The notes under the pieces are model-generated. The model worked only from the letters and a program-made list of their open reading frames with translations. It ran no database searches and was not told where the DNA came from. A stretch of 64,000 nucleotides of DNA, taken from contig JAHCVI010000001.1 in NCBI GenBank assembly GCA_019096155.1, forward strand, positions 15,309,856 to 15,373,855, written 5' to 3'. The stretch comes from Staphylotrichum longicolle. Its lineage: Eukaryota; Ascomycota; Sordariomycetes; Sordariales; Chaetomiaceae. Positions within the stretch are counted from its first letter, which is position 1; each line of letters begins with the position of its first letter. Made by a program: the position numbers and the translations under genes. Shown one piece after another: positions 22,915-32,185 of the stretch.

Positions 22915-22990
22915 CTCTAGATGCCTGGACAACACTGGCAGGCCGCTCGTACTTATGCCTTTTGAAATATGCATAGCAAGCACCGCACCG
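22915..22990 (-). pseudogene. fragment of zinc-finger-like repeat unit (inverted)
   Basis: Read on the minus strand this encodes RRCGACYAYFKRHKYERP, the second half of the repeated CX4C...CX2C unit found downstream. It abuts, head-to-head at about 22990, a plus-strand first half. That is evidence of a rearranged array. Confidence 0.65.
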
Positions 22991-23425
22991 CCGTGAAAAC
23001 CAAAGCTCTATGAAAGCCTTCAAGGAGGGAGGGAGATTCGTGGACGAAGGAGAAGATTTCTTGGTTTCGGGGAGGCACGGCGGTGCAATGCTTGCACCGA
23101 CTACTCCTTCAGGCACAAGATCGAGCGGCCAGTGGATCTTGTCCAGGCCGCTCGTCTACCCGAGGAGGATGCTCACCAAGGGTGTGAAAACCCCAGCTGC
23201 ATGTCGCCATTCAAAGAGGGGAAGACATTCTCTGAGTTTGGGGAGGAACGGCGGTGCCGTGATTGCTACGAACATCGTCACAAGTACAAGTCCGACCGAA
23301 ACCATGGAGGATTTTCAGGCAGCTCTTTCACGCGCGTCGAATGCGCAGCAGGGCTGTATAAACCCAAACTGCATGAAGGCTTTGCGGAGGGGAACCGGTT
23401 CGTTGGCAAAGGGGAGGTACATCCA
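22991..23425 (+). pseudogene. degenerate tandem array of CX4C...CX2C zinc-finger-like units
   Basis: Three plus-strand units of about 150 bp. First halves: a degenerate MKAFKEGGRFVDEGE at 23009-23055, GCENPSCMSPFKEG at about 23187-23230 and GCINPNCMKA at about 23353-23385. Second halves: RRCNACTDYSFRHKIERP at about 23077-23130 and RRCRDCYEHRHKYK at about 23250-23290. The halves fall in different frames and need indels to join. No start or stop gives an intact protein. The consensus is C-x4-C, about 20 residues, RRC-x2-CY, then His/Arg-rich, which could chelate one zinc. Family not recognised; the second half loosely resembles a GATA-type knuckle. Confidence 0.65.
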
Positions 23426-23449
23426 TCTGTATTAATACCGTGGTCTTAG

Positions 23450-23690
23450 GTGGGTACACCCTAGCGAAGACACCAGGCATTGTTCAGCCCAACAGCTGAG
23501 AAATCTGGCAACCTTGAGGAGATTGTAGTTCTTTCTGCAGTTCAACGGTCTAGATTTTCTTGAAAACACTGTTGCAACATGAATCACCTCGAAGTGGAAG
23601 CAGTTTCTGTTGGGTATGCAGTCACGGTGCATTGCGTTACCGACCGAGGGTTAGACCGAAGAGAACGACTCACATTGCGCGCCATGAGGT
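23450..23690 (-). pseudogene. strongly degraded zinc-finger-like repeat material
   Basis: The stretch 23470-23530 (CACCAGGCATTG... GAGAAATCTGGC) is alignable by eye with 24465-24525 next to the better-preserved minus-strand unit. The minus strand of 23600-23640 retains a CIPNRNC motif in the position of the CX4C half. No open frame survives. Confidence 0.45.
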
Positions 23691-23889
23691 CGATCCAGCT
23701 GTCCTGCTGTTGCAGGAGCTTCACTGTTTTCAAGTTGGCGGGAGAGTAATACGAAATCTTCAAGTCACTATTGGCTACTTTTCTGGTAAAAACCCTCTTT
23801 AGACCGGCTTATATATGATACCATGGATAACGCGAACCATTGAAACTGACTGAATCTTTGGGACTACTGCAAGTCTAAAGTGTGAAATC

Positions 23890-24150
23890 TCCATTCTCAG
23901 ACTGTTCTCTGTGTTGGCGTCGCGTAGCTCTCGCGATGACCTCCAGAACATCGGCACCGTTTACACGGCCTGCTGTCCCCCGACCCGGTGAATTTATATT
24001 TCTCTCGCGTAGGCTTCAGACAGCTGGGGCTTTTGCACCCCTTTCCCGCGGCAAGCTCTGGCCTGACCATTCGCAATGACATTCCCAGATCGGTCGACTT
24101 ATTTTTCTTGCTGTGAATGTAGTTGTAGCAGTGGTGGCACCGTCTTTTGT

Positions 24151-24182
<32 letters not shown>

Positions 24183-24510
24183 TTTCCCCCTCCACGTACG
24201 GCTTGAGACAGTTGATATTCTTGCGTCCCTCCTTCGCAATATTCGCCTCGGTGGTGCGAATCCGGTCCAGGCCCTTCATAATGGTCTTCAAAGGTCGCTC
24301 AGCCCTGTCGGATGATGGATGGTATACTGATAACAGAGGTGACAGCGTCTATCCTCCCCTGACTCAGAGTATTCTCCTCCTTCTGAGAAGGGCTTGAGGC
24401 AGTTGGGATTCATAGATCCCCCTGTACCGTTGGTGGACTGGTTAGAACGGTGGACATCCCTTGGCGTATGCACCAGGCGCTTGAGCCCGATATCTGAGAA
24501 GTCTGGCGAC
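23890..24510 (-). pseudogene. degenerate minus-strand array of zinc-finger-like units
   Basis: Three minus-strand units, read in this order. First: MNPNCLKPFSEGGEYSESGE with RRCHLCYQY (about 24420-24320). Second: NINCLKPYVEGERF with DKRRCHHCYNYIHS (about 24230-24110). Third: CKSPSCLKPTREKYKF with SRPCKRCR (about 24055-23930). The second unit is split by a T10G20 run (C20A10 on the plus strand), and the units lie in different frames. They are the same family as the plus-strand array at 22.99-23.43 kb, so the two arrays face each other tail-to-tail. Confidence 0.65.
24151..24180 (+). repeat. C20A10 compound homopolymer
   Basis: Twenty consecutive C followed directly by ten A. It sits inside a zinc-finger-like unit between the CX4C half and the CX2C half, where sibling units have only a few codons. 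The minus strand is T10G20. Copy number in such runs is unreliable in assemblies. Confidence 0.95.
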
Positions 24511-24897
24511 CCTGAAGGCCCGTACATGGTTGATAAAGGTAGTCACTGCAGGGGAGTGTACAAAGCTTCACTTCTTGCTTTCGACAACCACATTCATGTA
24601 CACCTGCATCAGCCCCCGATCAGGAACGATGTAGAAACGGTCTCTGGAGACCGGGCGAGCCGAGCAAGGAGGAAGAAATGCGAGATCGCTCCATGCTTGG
24701 CGGCAATTTTGTAGTGCCGGGCAAAGAAAACTCTCGCCCCATTCTCTCGGTCTATTGACTGAGGATTTGAGTACTTCGTTCCTAAATACTTGCGATGTTC
24801 TGCTCATGTACTGTACGGCTCTCCCCTTCATCGTCCGCGGTCGCGGTTGGCGACAGACTGGACATACATGCGCTGCCGGCCCCTTTCGTCTGATCTC
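24511..24897. other. 3' intergenic region of the MFS gene
   Basis: About 390 bp; no supportable coding feature. Confidence 0.4.
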
Positions 24898-27042
24898 CTA
24901 ACCCTGCTCTTGTGTTTGATCTGCTCCGGGTGTGTTACGAGATTCCACAATGCCATCGCTCTCCAGAACTCGGCTTTCTTCTGGAGGGAAGCGGGAGAGT
25001 AACAATACGCCCGCGGCCAAGAGCGCAATAGCCTAAAGGTGAGACATGGATCAACAACCAGTCCGGCGCTTGTCAACCACTCTGCGGAGAACTTACCGCG
25101 TTGGCAAAAAAGGTCAAATGGGGTTTGCCGATTTGCGCCAATGCTGCAAAGACGAAACCAAACAAGCCTTGTGTTGCAAGTCTGGCAATATTCTCGACGA
25201 GCGTTAGAGCGTTCAAAGCGTCGGCCCTGCTGGATGCCGAACACATCTCGGTCATGACCCCTTTGGCAGCTGGTGCAGAGCCAGATGCGAAGGGAAGCAA
25301 GAATGCAGCTGGAGCCCGTCAGTTGCTGGCATCGAAACCCCGACGTCCGAACGAACGAACACACCTAAATATATGTGCCAGCTCTGCGTAGCAAAGGCAG
25401 CGCACATGGTCAGCACCCCATCCACAACCAGGCTTATCCGCAAGAAAAAGAGGTCAAAGGCAGTTCCTTCGTCCTCCTTCAGTTCATCGGAGCTGACTGG
25501 CTCCTCCTCGGCGAAACTTCCGATCGGTGCTTCGAGTTCCTCAGGATTCGTTGCCAAGCGGGATGGAGCTTGGGTTTCGGCCCCTCCGGTGCCCCTGGAG
25601 CCCCTCGCTTGATATCGGCTCACGTGCCACTTCCGGCCCCAATTGATGATGCGCGGAAACACAAATATCAAAAAGGCTGCGCGCATAAACGCGAATCCCG
25701 ACATGAGCCAGCCATTATCGGCTTGCCGGAACTCAAAAGCTGCGGTGGCATACATCTGGATTAGCAAGGGCGCGTATCCCGTAGCCAGCTGTCGCGTATC
25801 AGCATTCGGTTCTAACGATGGTGCGCCGTTTGGAACTCACGACACCGAGGAAGACACCGCCACATAAAAAGAGAACGCCATAATGTCTCCTCACCACTCC
25901 GTTGGCGAGAAGCACTTTCTGTGGGGCAAGAACGCGCAGAGGCGCGAAAAGCTCCGAAAGTCCCTTGGAGTGCGGTTTAGAGCCACTCGACAATGACTCG
26001 GCCGCAATGTGCGGCATCGCAATGCGGACATACAAGGTCGAGAGCAAGAAGGAGTAAAAGGCGACTTCAAAGGGACGACGGATCCCCCAAGCGTCGCCGA
26101 TCATGCCTCCGCCTATCAGCTTTGTCAGCACAACGACTCCGGAACGCGTCAGGAAAGACAGTTGGCAAAGTTACTCAGATATCCAATGCCCTGTCCCAGC
26201 ATTATACACCCTTGAAGCATGCCAAAGACTGCGGTCCTCCTGACGGGCTCAACCACCTCGCTGGCAATGATGTTGGCGACCAAACTGTGCAGCAGCAGAG
26301 TCAGCCACGTCCATAAGTCGCGGGAGTCAGGGATAGTAACGAACATGTAGCCAACGGGGCCCCCAATGATCGTGATCAGCTGAGTACACTGAAAAATGAT
26401 TATACCAGCTTGGCCACCTGCCAAAACGCCCACGATCTGCGTGGCCACCCGGATGGCCGGCACAAACGTCTGCACCATGAGGGCGACGCGCGGGCCGAAC
26501 CGCTTGGCCATCCAACCCGCGACAAACAGATTGATGGTCCCGCAAAACGTCGTGCTCATACCGAGGATAGAGAACTGCGTCGCGGTCCCAGCGGCGATCT
26601 CATTGCGAGTGCACCGGTCGCCCGGGCCTTCGTACGGCGGATGATTACTGTAGTAGACATCACACTCCATCAAATGGAATGCGTAGAAAATGCTTGTGTT
26701 TGTGGCATAGTCAGCCTTTCTTCCAGCCGCCCCAGCCATTGCAATTGTTGAGTTTCATGCTTACGGTATCTGGGTATAGCTAAAAGAAAGCGTGATAAGG
26801 AATCCTGCGAAGAGAATTCGATTCTCGACATGAACTTTGAATAGATCTCGAAACGCGACGCCAACGCGCTGGGATCGCGACGCCAATCCATGGTCTGGGC
26901 TTGACACGGCATGTGTGCCCTTGCCATTTGACTCGTTCTGACCAGGAGGCCCTGCCTCATCATGGTGAGCTCGACATGGACCCCCGAGGAGGGGAGTGCG
27001 TTCGATCGCATCTGACGCCACCGTGTTGTTCATGTCTGGCAT
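24898..27042 (-). CDS. MFS transporter (tetracycline-resistance/SLC46-like group)
   Basis: Seven exons (27042-26765, 26692-26345, 26284-26175, 26112-25841, 25788-25365, 25308-25097, 25032-24898) give 592 aa. The N-terminus is a polar cytosolic tail with a dileucine-like ERTPLL. Hydrophobic segments run through the rest, with a hydrophilic central loop (about 400-450). Typical patches are TATQFSILGMSTTFCG, GWMAKRFGPR (MFS loop 2-3 signature region), GMLQGCIMLGQGIGYL and GYAPLLIQMY. The 60-nt second intron is a multiple of three and stop-free, so retention would add 20 codons. Splicing gives GGPVGYILVAN, which fits the family better. Substrate unknown. A second in-frame ATG lies three codons in. 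Confidence 0.87.
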
Positions 27043-27054
27043 AGGGTCTGCGTG

Positions 27055-27290
27055 CCTCAGAGTTCCGCTCGTGAGTCCCGTCCTCTCAAAGGTTCATGTC
27101 TCGAAAACTGCTCGGGGAATAGGGTAGTGTCTCAGGTCTGGTTACTCCATGGTCGTCACCCAGTTTCGGGAGTGAAGCGGCTCGAGCGGGCGGTCCGGTA
27201 CCGCTGGACTGATTGGCGGTGATCAGCGGCGGTTTGTGGGTTTGTGGGGACAGTGTCGTCGATAAGTGGGTCCCGCAGTCCAAGCCCAAG
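27055..27290 (+). repeat. dispersed repeat, copy 1
   Basis: Blocks shared with 29104-29300: TCAGAGTTCCGCTC (27057-27070), GCGGCTCGAGCGGGCGGT (27177-27194), TTGTGGGTTTGTGGGGACAG (27233-27252) and GTGGGTCCCGCAGTCCAAG (about 27267-27285). A 38-bp core at 27195-27232 (GTACCGCTGGACTGATT...) recurs in inverted orientation at about 29259-29298. It lies directly upstream of the MFS start codon. Probably a small transposon-derived element; no coding capacity. Confidence 0.7.
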
Positions 27291-27369
27291 AACCTCTGAC
27301 TAAAAAATTCCATATACTGGCGGCGTTACCATGCCTTTAAGGTTTAAAGGCTCGATTGACTTGAAATGA

Positions 27370-27462
27370 GAAGGAGGAAGAAAAAAAGGAAGCAAAAGCA
27401 AAAGCAAAAGCAAAAGCAAAAGAGAAAGAGAAAGAGAAAGAGAAAGAGAAAGAGAAAGAGAA

Positions 27463-27505
<43 letters not shown>

Positions 27506-27550
27506 AAAAGAGAAAGAAAAAGAAAAAGAAAAAGAAAAAGAAAAAGAAGA
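27370..27550 (+). repeat. polypurine microsatellite (AAAAGC / AAAGAG / AAAAAG)
   Basis: About 180 bp of pure A/G with some AAAAGC units, drifting from (AAAAGC)n to (AAAGAG)n to (AAAAAG)n. It yields long Lys/Arg/Glu or Phe/Ser reading frames on both strands that are not genes. Confidence 0.95.
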
Positions 27551-27559
27551 GTAAAAAAA

Positions 27560-27973
27560 GAGAGAGAGGAAAAAAATAATAGTTTTAAAATCCAATCCAC
27601 TTTATTTCCTCAATGATTCAAGCTTTCTCAGCACCCTTGGTAAGAAATGAGATGACCTCAACTATTTAAGTGATGCTAGTGGACGCCTTTTTCTATCTAC
27701 AAAAGAGCCAAGGACCTACTCGAGACATGAATCCCAAAACCAGGGGACGACGTAGCACAATCGGATATCTATCCACCAAGCAGTTTTCAAGACGTGAACC
27801 TTTGAGAGGACTCATGAGCGGAACCTTAGGGTTATTCACTGGTAGCAGGGTGGTGGCCTGGGATCCAGGTCTGGCTGACTGTGATTTCGCCTGACGGGTA
27901 GACATTGTAAACCGGGCGCTCCCGGCGGAACTTGTTTTGTGCCGTGTGGCACTGGATCGGTTTCTCCGGCGTG
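27560..27973. other. non-coding stretch downstream of a broken gene copy
   Basis: About 400 bp, no supportable feature. Confidence 0.4.
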
Positions 27974-28425
27974 TCAAGGTTGATCCATGAGTTCCATTGG
28001 TTCCGGGCTTTCAAAGCTCTTCTCGACGGTTGTTGCATGCTTGAAATGAATGCAACTGAGGGCGTGGATGGAGAGAAGATTCGGCCGGTGGCCGGCCGCC
28101 AGCTTCGCGTCGATTCCGACGCGGCATGTGCGCTGGTTGGCGCAATTCATTCTGATGTCGTGTGCACGAATGCACAACTTGATCTGGGCTTGAGCCCAGG
28201 GAGAGAAGCCCGCCGGGATTATCTTGATTGCCTCTTCAAGAATAAAGTGGATAACGCCAGGCTCGCAATCGCACCGAGCCTGGACTGAGAGGATCTTCAA
28301 GAAGGCGGGGGCCGCATGAACGCCGCTCTGCCGTCATCAGCAAGGTCTTCGTCGAGATAGACTTCCTCGAGGTGGCGATATATGGCTGCAGTGGGTGATC
28401 AAAGACTGCGAAGGCGAGGGTGAAT
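27974..28425 (-). pseudogene. broken copy A of an unrecognised gene
   Basis: On the minus strand, RHLEEVYLDEDLADDGRAAF (near 28380-28320) stops at a TGA. One base would restore it into the following frame: ARCDCEPGVIHFILEEAIKI, then AGFSPWAQAQIKLCIRAHDI and RMNCANQRTCRVGIDAKLAA (28300-27974). A second copy at 36472-36800 (+) shares both parts, with YLKDVHLDEDVVEDGQGG and CEPGVIRFIPEEAIKILPAG. The protein has several cysteines and no signal peptide that I can place. Family unknown. Confidence 0.6.
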
Positions 28426-29103
28426 ATTGTTATTGTGGGAAGAAAAAGAGCTGAGAAGCTTGAAGATGGAAGAGTTGAGCGTGGGATGTGGTAAGAGAGC
28501 TGAAAAGATTTGGGAATGGTAAAAGTTGCAGGAGTAGTTGGAGGGAAGAGTTGGGTGGCGAACGGAAGAGAGAGAAGTTGGGTGGGCAAGTTGAAAGTGA
28601 ATGGGGGCCGGGAAATGAAAAGTTTCGTTGTGTTTTTCTATGGAGCTGATGAACTGCGATGTCTGTCGAAGTGGTTGAAGTCTAAGCTGAGGGGGTTACC
28701 AGAGGATGGTGATGCAGAGTCCTGTTTCAAGTCACTCCGGTTAAGTTGATTGAAATGGATCCAAAATCGTCAAATAAGCTGGTCACAGCAGGCAAAATAC
28801 ACGGACAGTTTGCAGGAAGTAACCGACGAATACAGCAAGCAACTACAGGTAAATTGGCATTTGCACGTCGCCGCATGCTTTGAGATGGCAGACATCATGG
28901 CCATGTGTATCAACAGTACCTAATAATGTGTTGGAGCAAGCGGGGTTGATGGTAAGATGGGCCAAACAACAAGCACGCGCAAGCAATGGGGCAAAACAGT
29001 GAATAGAACGGGCTTCAAATTTATGTCGGGTTCAAAATAGTCAACGTACAGGTCATAAAAAGTGAGGAATGGTGTGTTGACGTCTGATAGGGAAACCGTA
29101 TGC
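28426..29103. other. non-coding, GA-rich then AT-rich
   Basis: About 680 bp. The first 200 bp are GA-rich on the plus strand, matching the CT-rich sequence upstream of the second gene copy at 36.1-36.4 kb. No coding feature. Confidence 0.4.
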
Positions 29104-29300
29104 TTCAGAGTTCCGCTCCTTCCTCAGGGCTTCCAACGTGGTCCGCGGCTCGAGCGGGCGGTTTGTGGGTTTGTGGGGACAGTGCCACAGTGGGTCTGGC
29201 GGTCCAAGCTCAAGGCTCGTCGCCGCGGGAGGGACCGAGATCCCGAGAGCGGACGGGCCGCTGATCACCACCAAATCAGACCAGCGGTACCGGATCGCCC
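29104..29300 (+). repeat. dispersed repeat, copy 2
   Basis: Direct-orientation partner of 27055-27290: TCAGAGTTCCGCTC (29105-29118), GCGGCTCGAGCGGGCGGT (29144-29161), TTGTGGGTTTGTGGGGACAG (29162-29181) and GTGGGTCTGGCGGTCCAAG. The GTACCGCTGG...GATCAGCGGC core is present only as its reverse complement at about 29259-29298. Confidence 0.7.
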
Positions 29301-29495
29301 GGATGTTTATTTCCAACCTCCTCGACTGTGCAGTCCATGAAAACCATCAGCTCGATTCCGCTAGGGGTCTTTATGTTTAATCGGTATAATGCGATCTCCG
29401 GCCAGGTGCACATTATCAAAGGTTTTGTAACAATTTGAATTGATTTCAACTCGGTACCAAAGCAGAATCGCGCCCCTGAATCTATTGAGACCCCC

Positions 29496-31520
29496 TCACA
29501 GGTCAAGTCTCCTGCACAGCCGAGTGCCGTTGTCAATCACCTCCCAACCCTCAGTGCCCGGAGTCGAAATAGCATAAAAGACACCAAGAGGATCCCACTT
29601 CAACCGGAGAAGGCGGAGCTTTGGGTACTCGGAACCCCAGAAGTTGCTCTGCCAGTTGGGCTGGTATGGGTCGGCCTAGAAAGCTCAGTGTCAGCAAGCA
29701 GTTAGAGTCGGCGCGGTTGGGACGCCACTTACCTCATTGACATAAGTGCAGCCGCTTGTGCTCGCCTGCCTCAACGCCGCGTCCATAGTGTTGGTAAGCA
29801 CGTTCTGCAGGTCCGCCTTTTGGGCCAGGGACGAGCCGACGGGCACGGGCAGGATCGTAATGATGAAGTCGGTTGCGTTGCGCCAAGCTGGGTGCGTCGC
29901 GCTGTTGCTCTGCGGGGCGCCGTACCCGGGGTTGAACAGGTGTCCGACCATGAGGCCGACCAGGTCGGACCGAGGGCTCGCCACCGTCTTGAAAGCGTCG
30001 ATGATGCCGCCATTGTTGGTCGCCACGTCCTTGTGGTTAAACATCCAACCTCCCGTGAGCGCAGAGGAGCCTGGTGTCTCGCCCTCGAAGAGGTCAACGT
30101 ACAGGTCGTAGAAGGTGGGGAAGCTCTTCATGTTGAACTCGTGAGGGATCCCCTTGGTCGCCAGCTCATCCAAGAAAGGCTGAATGATGGTCTGCAGCTG
30201 GGCCGAGGTCTTGCCAATGGCGACAAATGGACGGATACGGAACGTGAAGGGGAAGATCTCAAAGTAGACGTAGAGGCCATTGTCGACAAAGTGGTTGGAC
30301 CACTTGTGGAACGTGCCAACTCCGTCCCAAAACACGTTGGGGTCGAGGGTATGGGTCGTGTTGATGTAGAGGGTCGCACCAGTGGACGGGAGGTCAGGGA
30401 AGGTCTTCATGGTCACTGACAAGATCACGGCGAACGAGGCCGGACCGCCACCCTTGAGCGCCCAGAAGAGGTCAGGGTTCTGCGCCGCGTTGGCAGTCAC
30501 GTATTGACCCGAGGCCGTGATGGCCTCGAAGGAGAGCACGTTGTCGGCAGCTATCGTCTGTCAGTCATGCGAGTCTCGACAATCACAGACAAGAGCGCAG
30601 CCACTCACAGAACCCCTTGAGCGTGGTCCACGGGCCGTGTCCAGCGCCCTGGACAAAGCCGCCGGCGATGCCGACAGTCGGGCATTCGCCAGTGACGACC
30701 ACCACAGGCGGGCTGCGGGCGTGTCCGGCATCCAGAATCGTCTTGCCCTGGACGCCAGCACCGATGGTGACGGCTCCTCCAGTGTAGCCGCCAGGCCCGT
30801 TGTACGAGTTGATCCAGTTGATGTTCTGGAAGCTGTGCGTGTTGATGATCAGCGCACCATAGCCCGTGCTGCGGCCGATGAAGTCGTGACCAGTGTTGCG
30901 CACAATCAGCCGGAGGTTGTTGCGGCGGGCAAAATCAATGCCGGCCTTGACATGCTGGGCCTTGGTTGCCATGATGACATAGACGCCATAGTACCCCAGC
31001 GTGCAGCTGTCAGTTGGGTTCTGCGTCGGCCGGCAGGTGTCGTTTGTGAAGTAGGTCCAGAGCTCGGAAGTCGGGTGGTTCGTGCTGGTGAACAAGTCAG
31101 TCATGATTCTCACTCAGTAGTGACCGGGCGGACTCACTGCCACAGCTCATTCTCCCAGTTCTGCTGAACGTCGGCGCACTTGGCGGCGTCGTACGTATTC
31201 AGGCTGCCCAAGGGCGTGGTGAGGGTATTGTGGCAGACGGCGCCGGGCGGAATGTTCACGCGCAGCCGTCCCTCGACGGTTGCGTTGAGCACATTCCACT
31301 TGGCCGTCGACGGCCAACACCACTCGCCAGGGTAGCACTTGCAGCCGAAGTTGATACCTTTCAGAGTGGCAGTTGTGACATCGCCCGCATCGGAGAAGTC
31401 GAGTCCATCTACCGTGATGGCGGTGGCCACGGGTTCTGGATCACTCCTCACGATGATCTGTGCCAGTGCCGCTGGGACAAGGGCCGCGGCACAAGCGAGC
31501 CTCAGCAAAGACAAGGCCAT
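29496..31520 (-). CDS. secreted FAD-linked oxidoreductase (berberine-bridge-enzyme type)
   Basis: Four exons (31520-31138, 31084-30609, 30550-29733, 29675-29496), introns of 53-58 nt, 618 aa. The signal peptide (MALSLLRLACAAALVPAALA) indicates secretion. An FAD_binding_4 domain (about 155-330) and a C-terminal BBE segment (NWQSNFWGSEYPKLRLLRLK) are visible. His about 194 in RNTGHDF and Cys about 262 in TGECPTVG are the residues that bind FAD bicovalently in this family. Members oxidise carbohydrates or secondary metabolites with O2; the substrate here is unknown. The ATG at 31520 is used because the codon three upstream is TTG. No neighbouring biosynthetic core gene is present. Confidence 0.9.
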
Positions 31521-32185
31521 GCTGACCAAAGGAGGGGACAGGGAGGATTGCTTCTAGTGCCAAAAATGAAGATGGTCGAGCTCACTTCGGCTGAGCCTGC
31601 GGGATCCGGAACCACAAGGACAAAGAACAGCGAGCACCTTGCCTCCCTCATATACGCGATGCCATCGCGAGTTGCTGGGCCAAGATGGCGCGGGGCATGA
31701 TTGCCAGAACCGGGCATTCCAGCGGAGCTAATGCAGCTGCTTGTTCGCGATTACGGAGACCGGGGAGGCCCCCCATGGCGTGTTAGCCAACTGCATGCCT
31801 AGTGGCCCTGCCAAGGCGAGTAGTGTTGCAACCCGGCGAGCCGGTAACCAGGCATCGGCCGACCTCCCCCTCCTCAAGCTCCCCAACAACCCCCTCATGG
31901 GACGCCTCCCGGCTGACGTGCGTTGCATGCCGATTCGGATTTCGGCTGCGCTATCGAATGCCAAGATTGATAATCAAGGCGATATTTCAGCAAGTCCACG
32001 ATAGCAACAAGCAGGTTTCCAAAAATGGTTCGGGCTTCGTCGATTCCAGAGTTGCAATGCCATCTGACAAGGGCTAAACACTACGCTAGGCCGTCGCTTG
32101 GAGGAACCACGTGCGACTGCTTTCCTTAGCGAACATGCCATGTCTTAACCGGGCAAGTGTGGCTCCTAACCCTTCCCACCTCGCC
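31521..32185. other. intergenic region upstream of the BBE-type gene
   Basis: 665 bp; no coding feature. Probable promoter of the oxidoreductase gene and 3' region of the CorA-like gene. Confidence 0.45.

Noticed and set aside
27337..27600. Open frames encoding Phe/Ser or Lys/Arg/Glu repeats
   Set aside because: Pure translation of the AAAGAG-type microsatellite.
29496..31520. Secondary-metabolite gene cluster around the BBE-type oxidoreductase
   Set aside because: No polyketide synthase, NRPS, terpene cyclase or tailoring enzymes lie nearby.
31521..31529. Upstream start for the BBE-type oxidoreductase
   Set aside because: The codon at 31529-31527 is TTG, not ATG; the ATG at 31520 directly begins a normal signal peptide.
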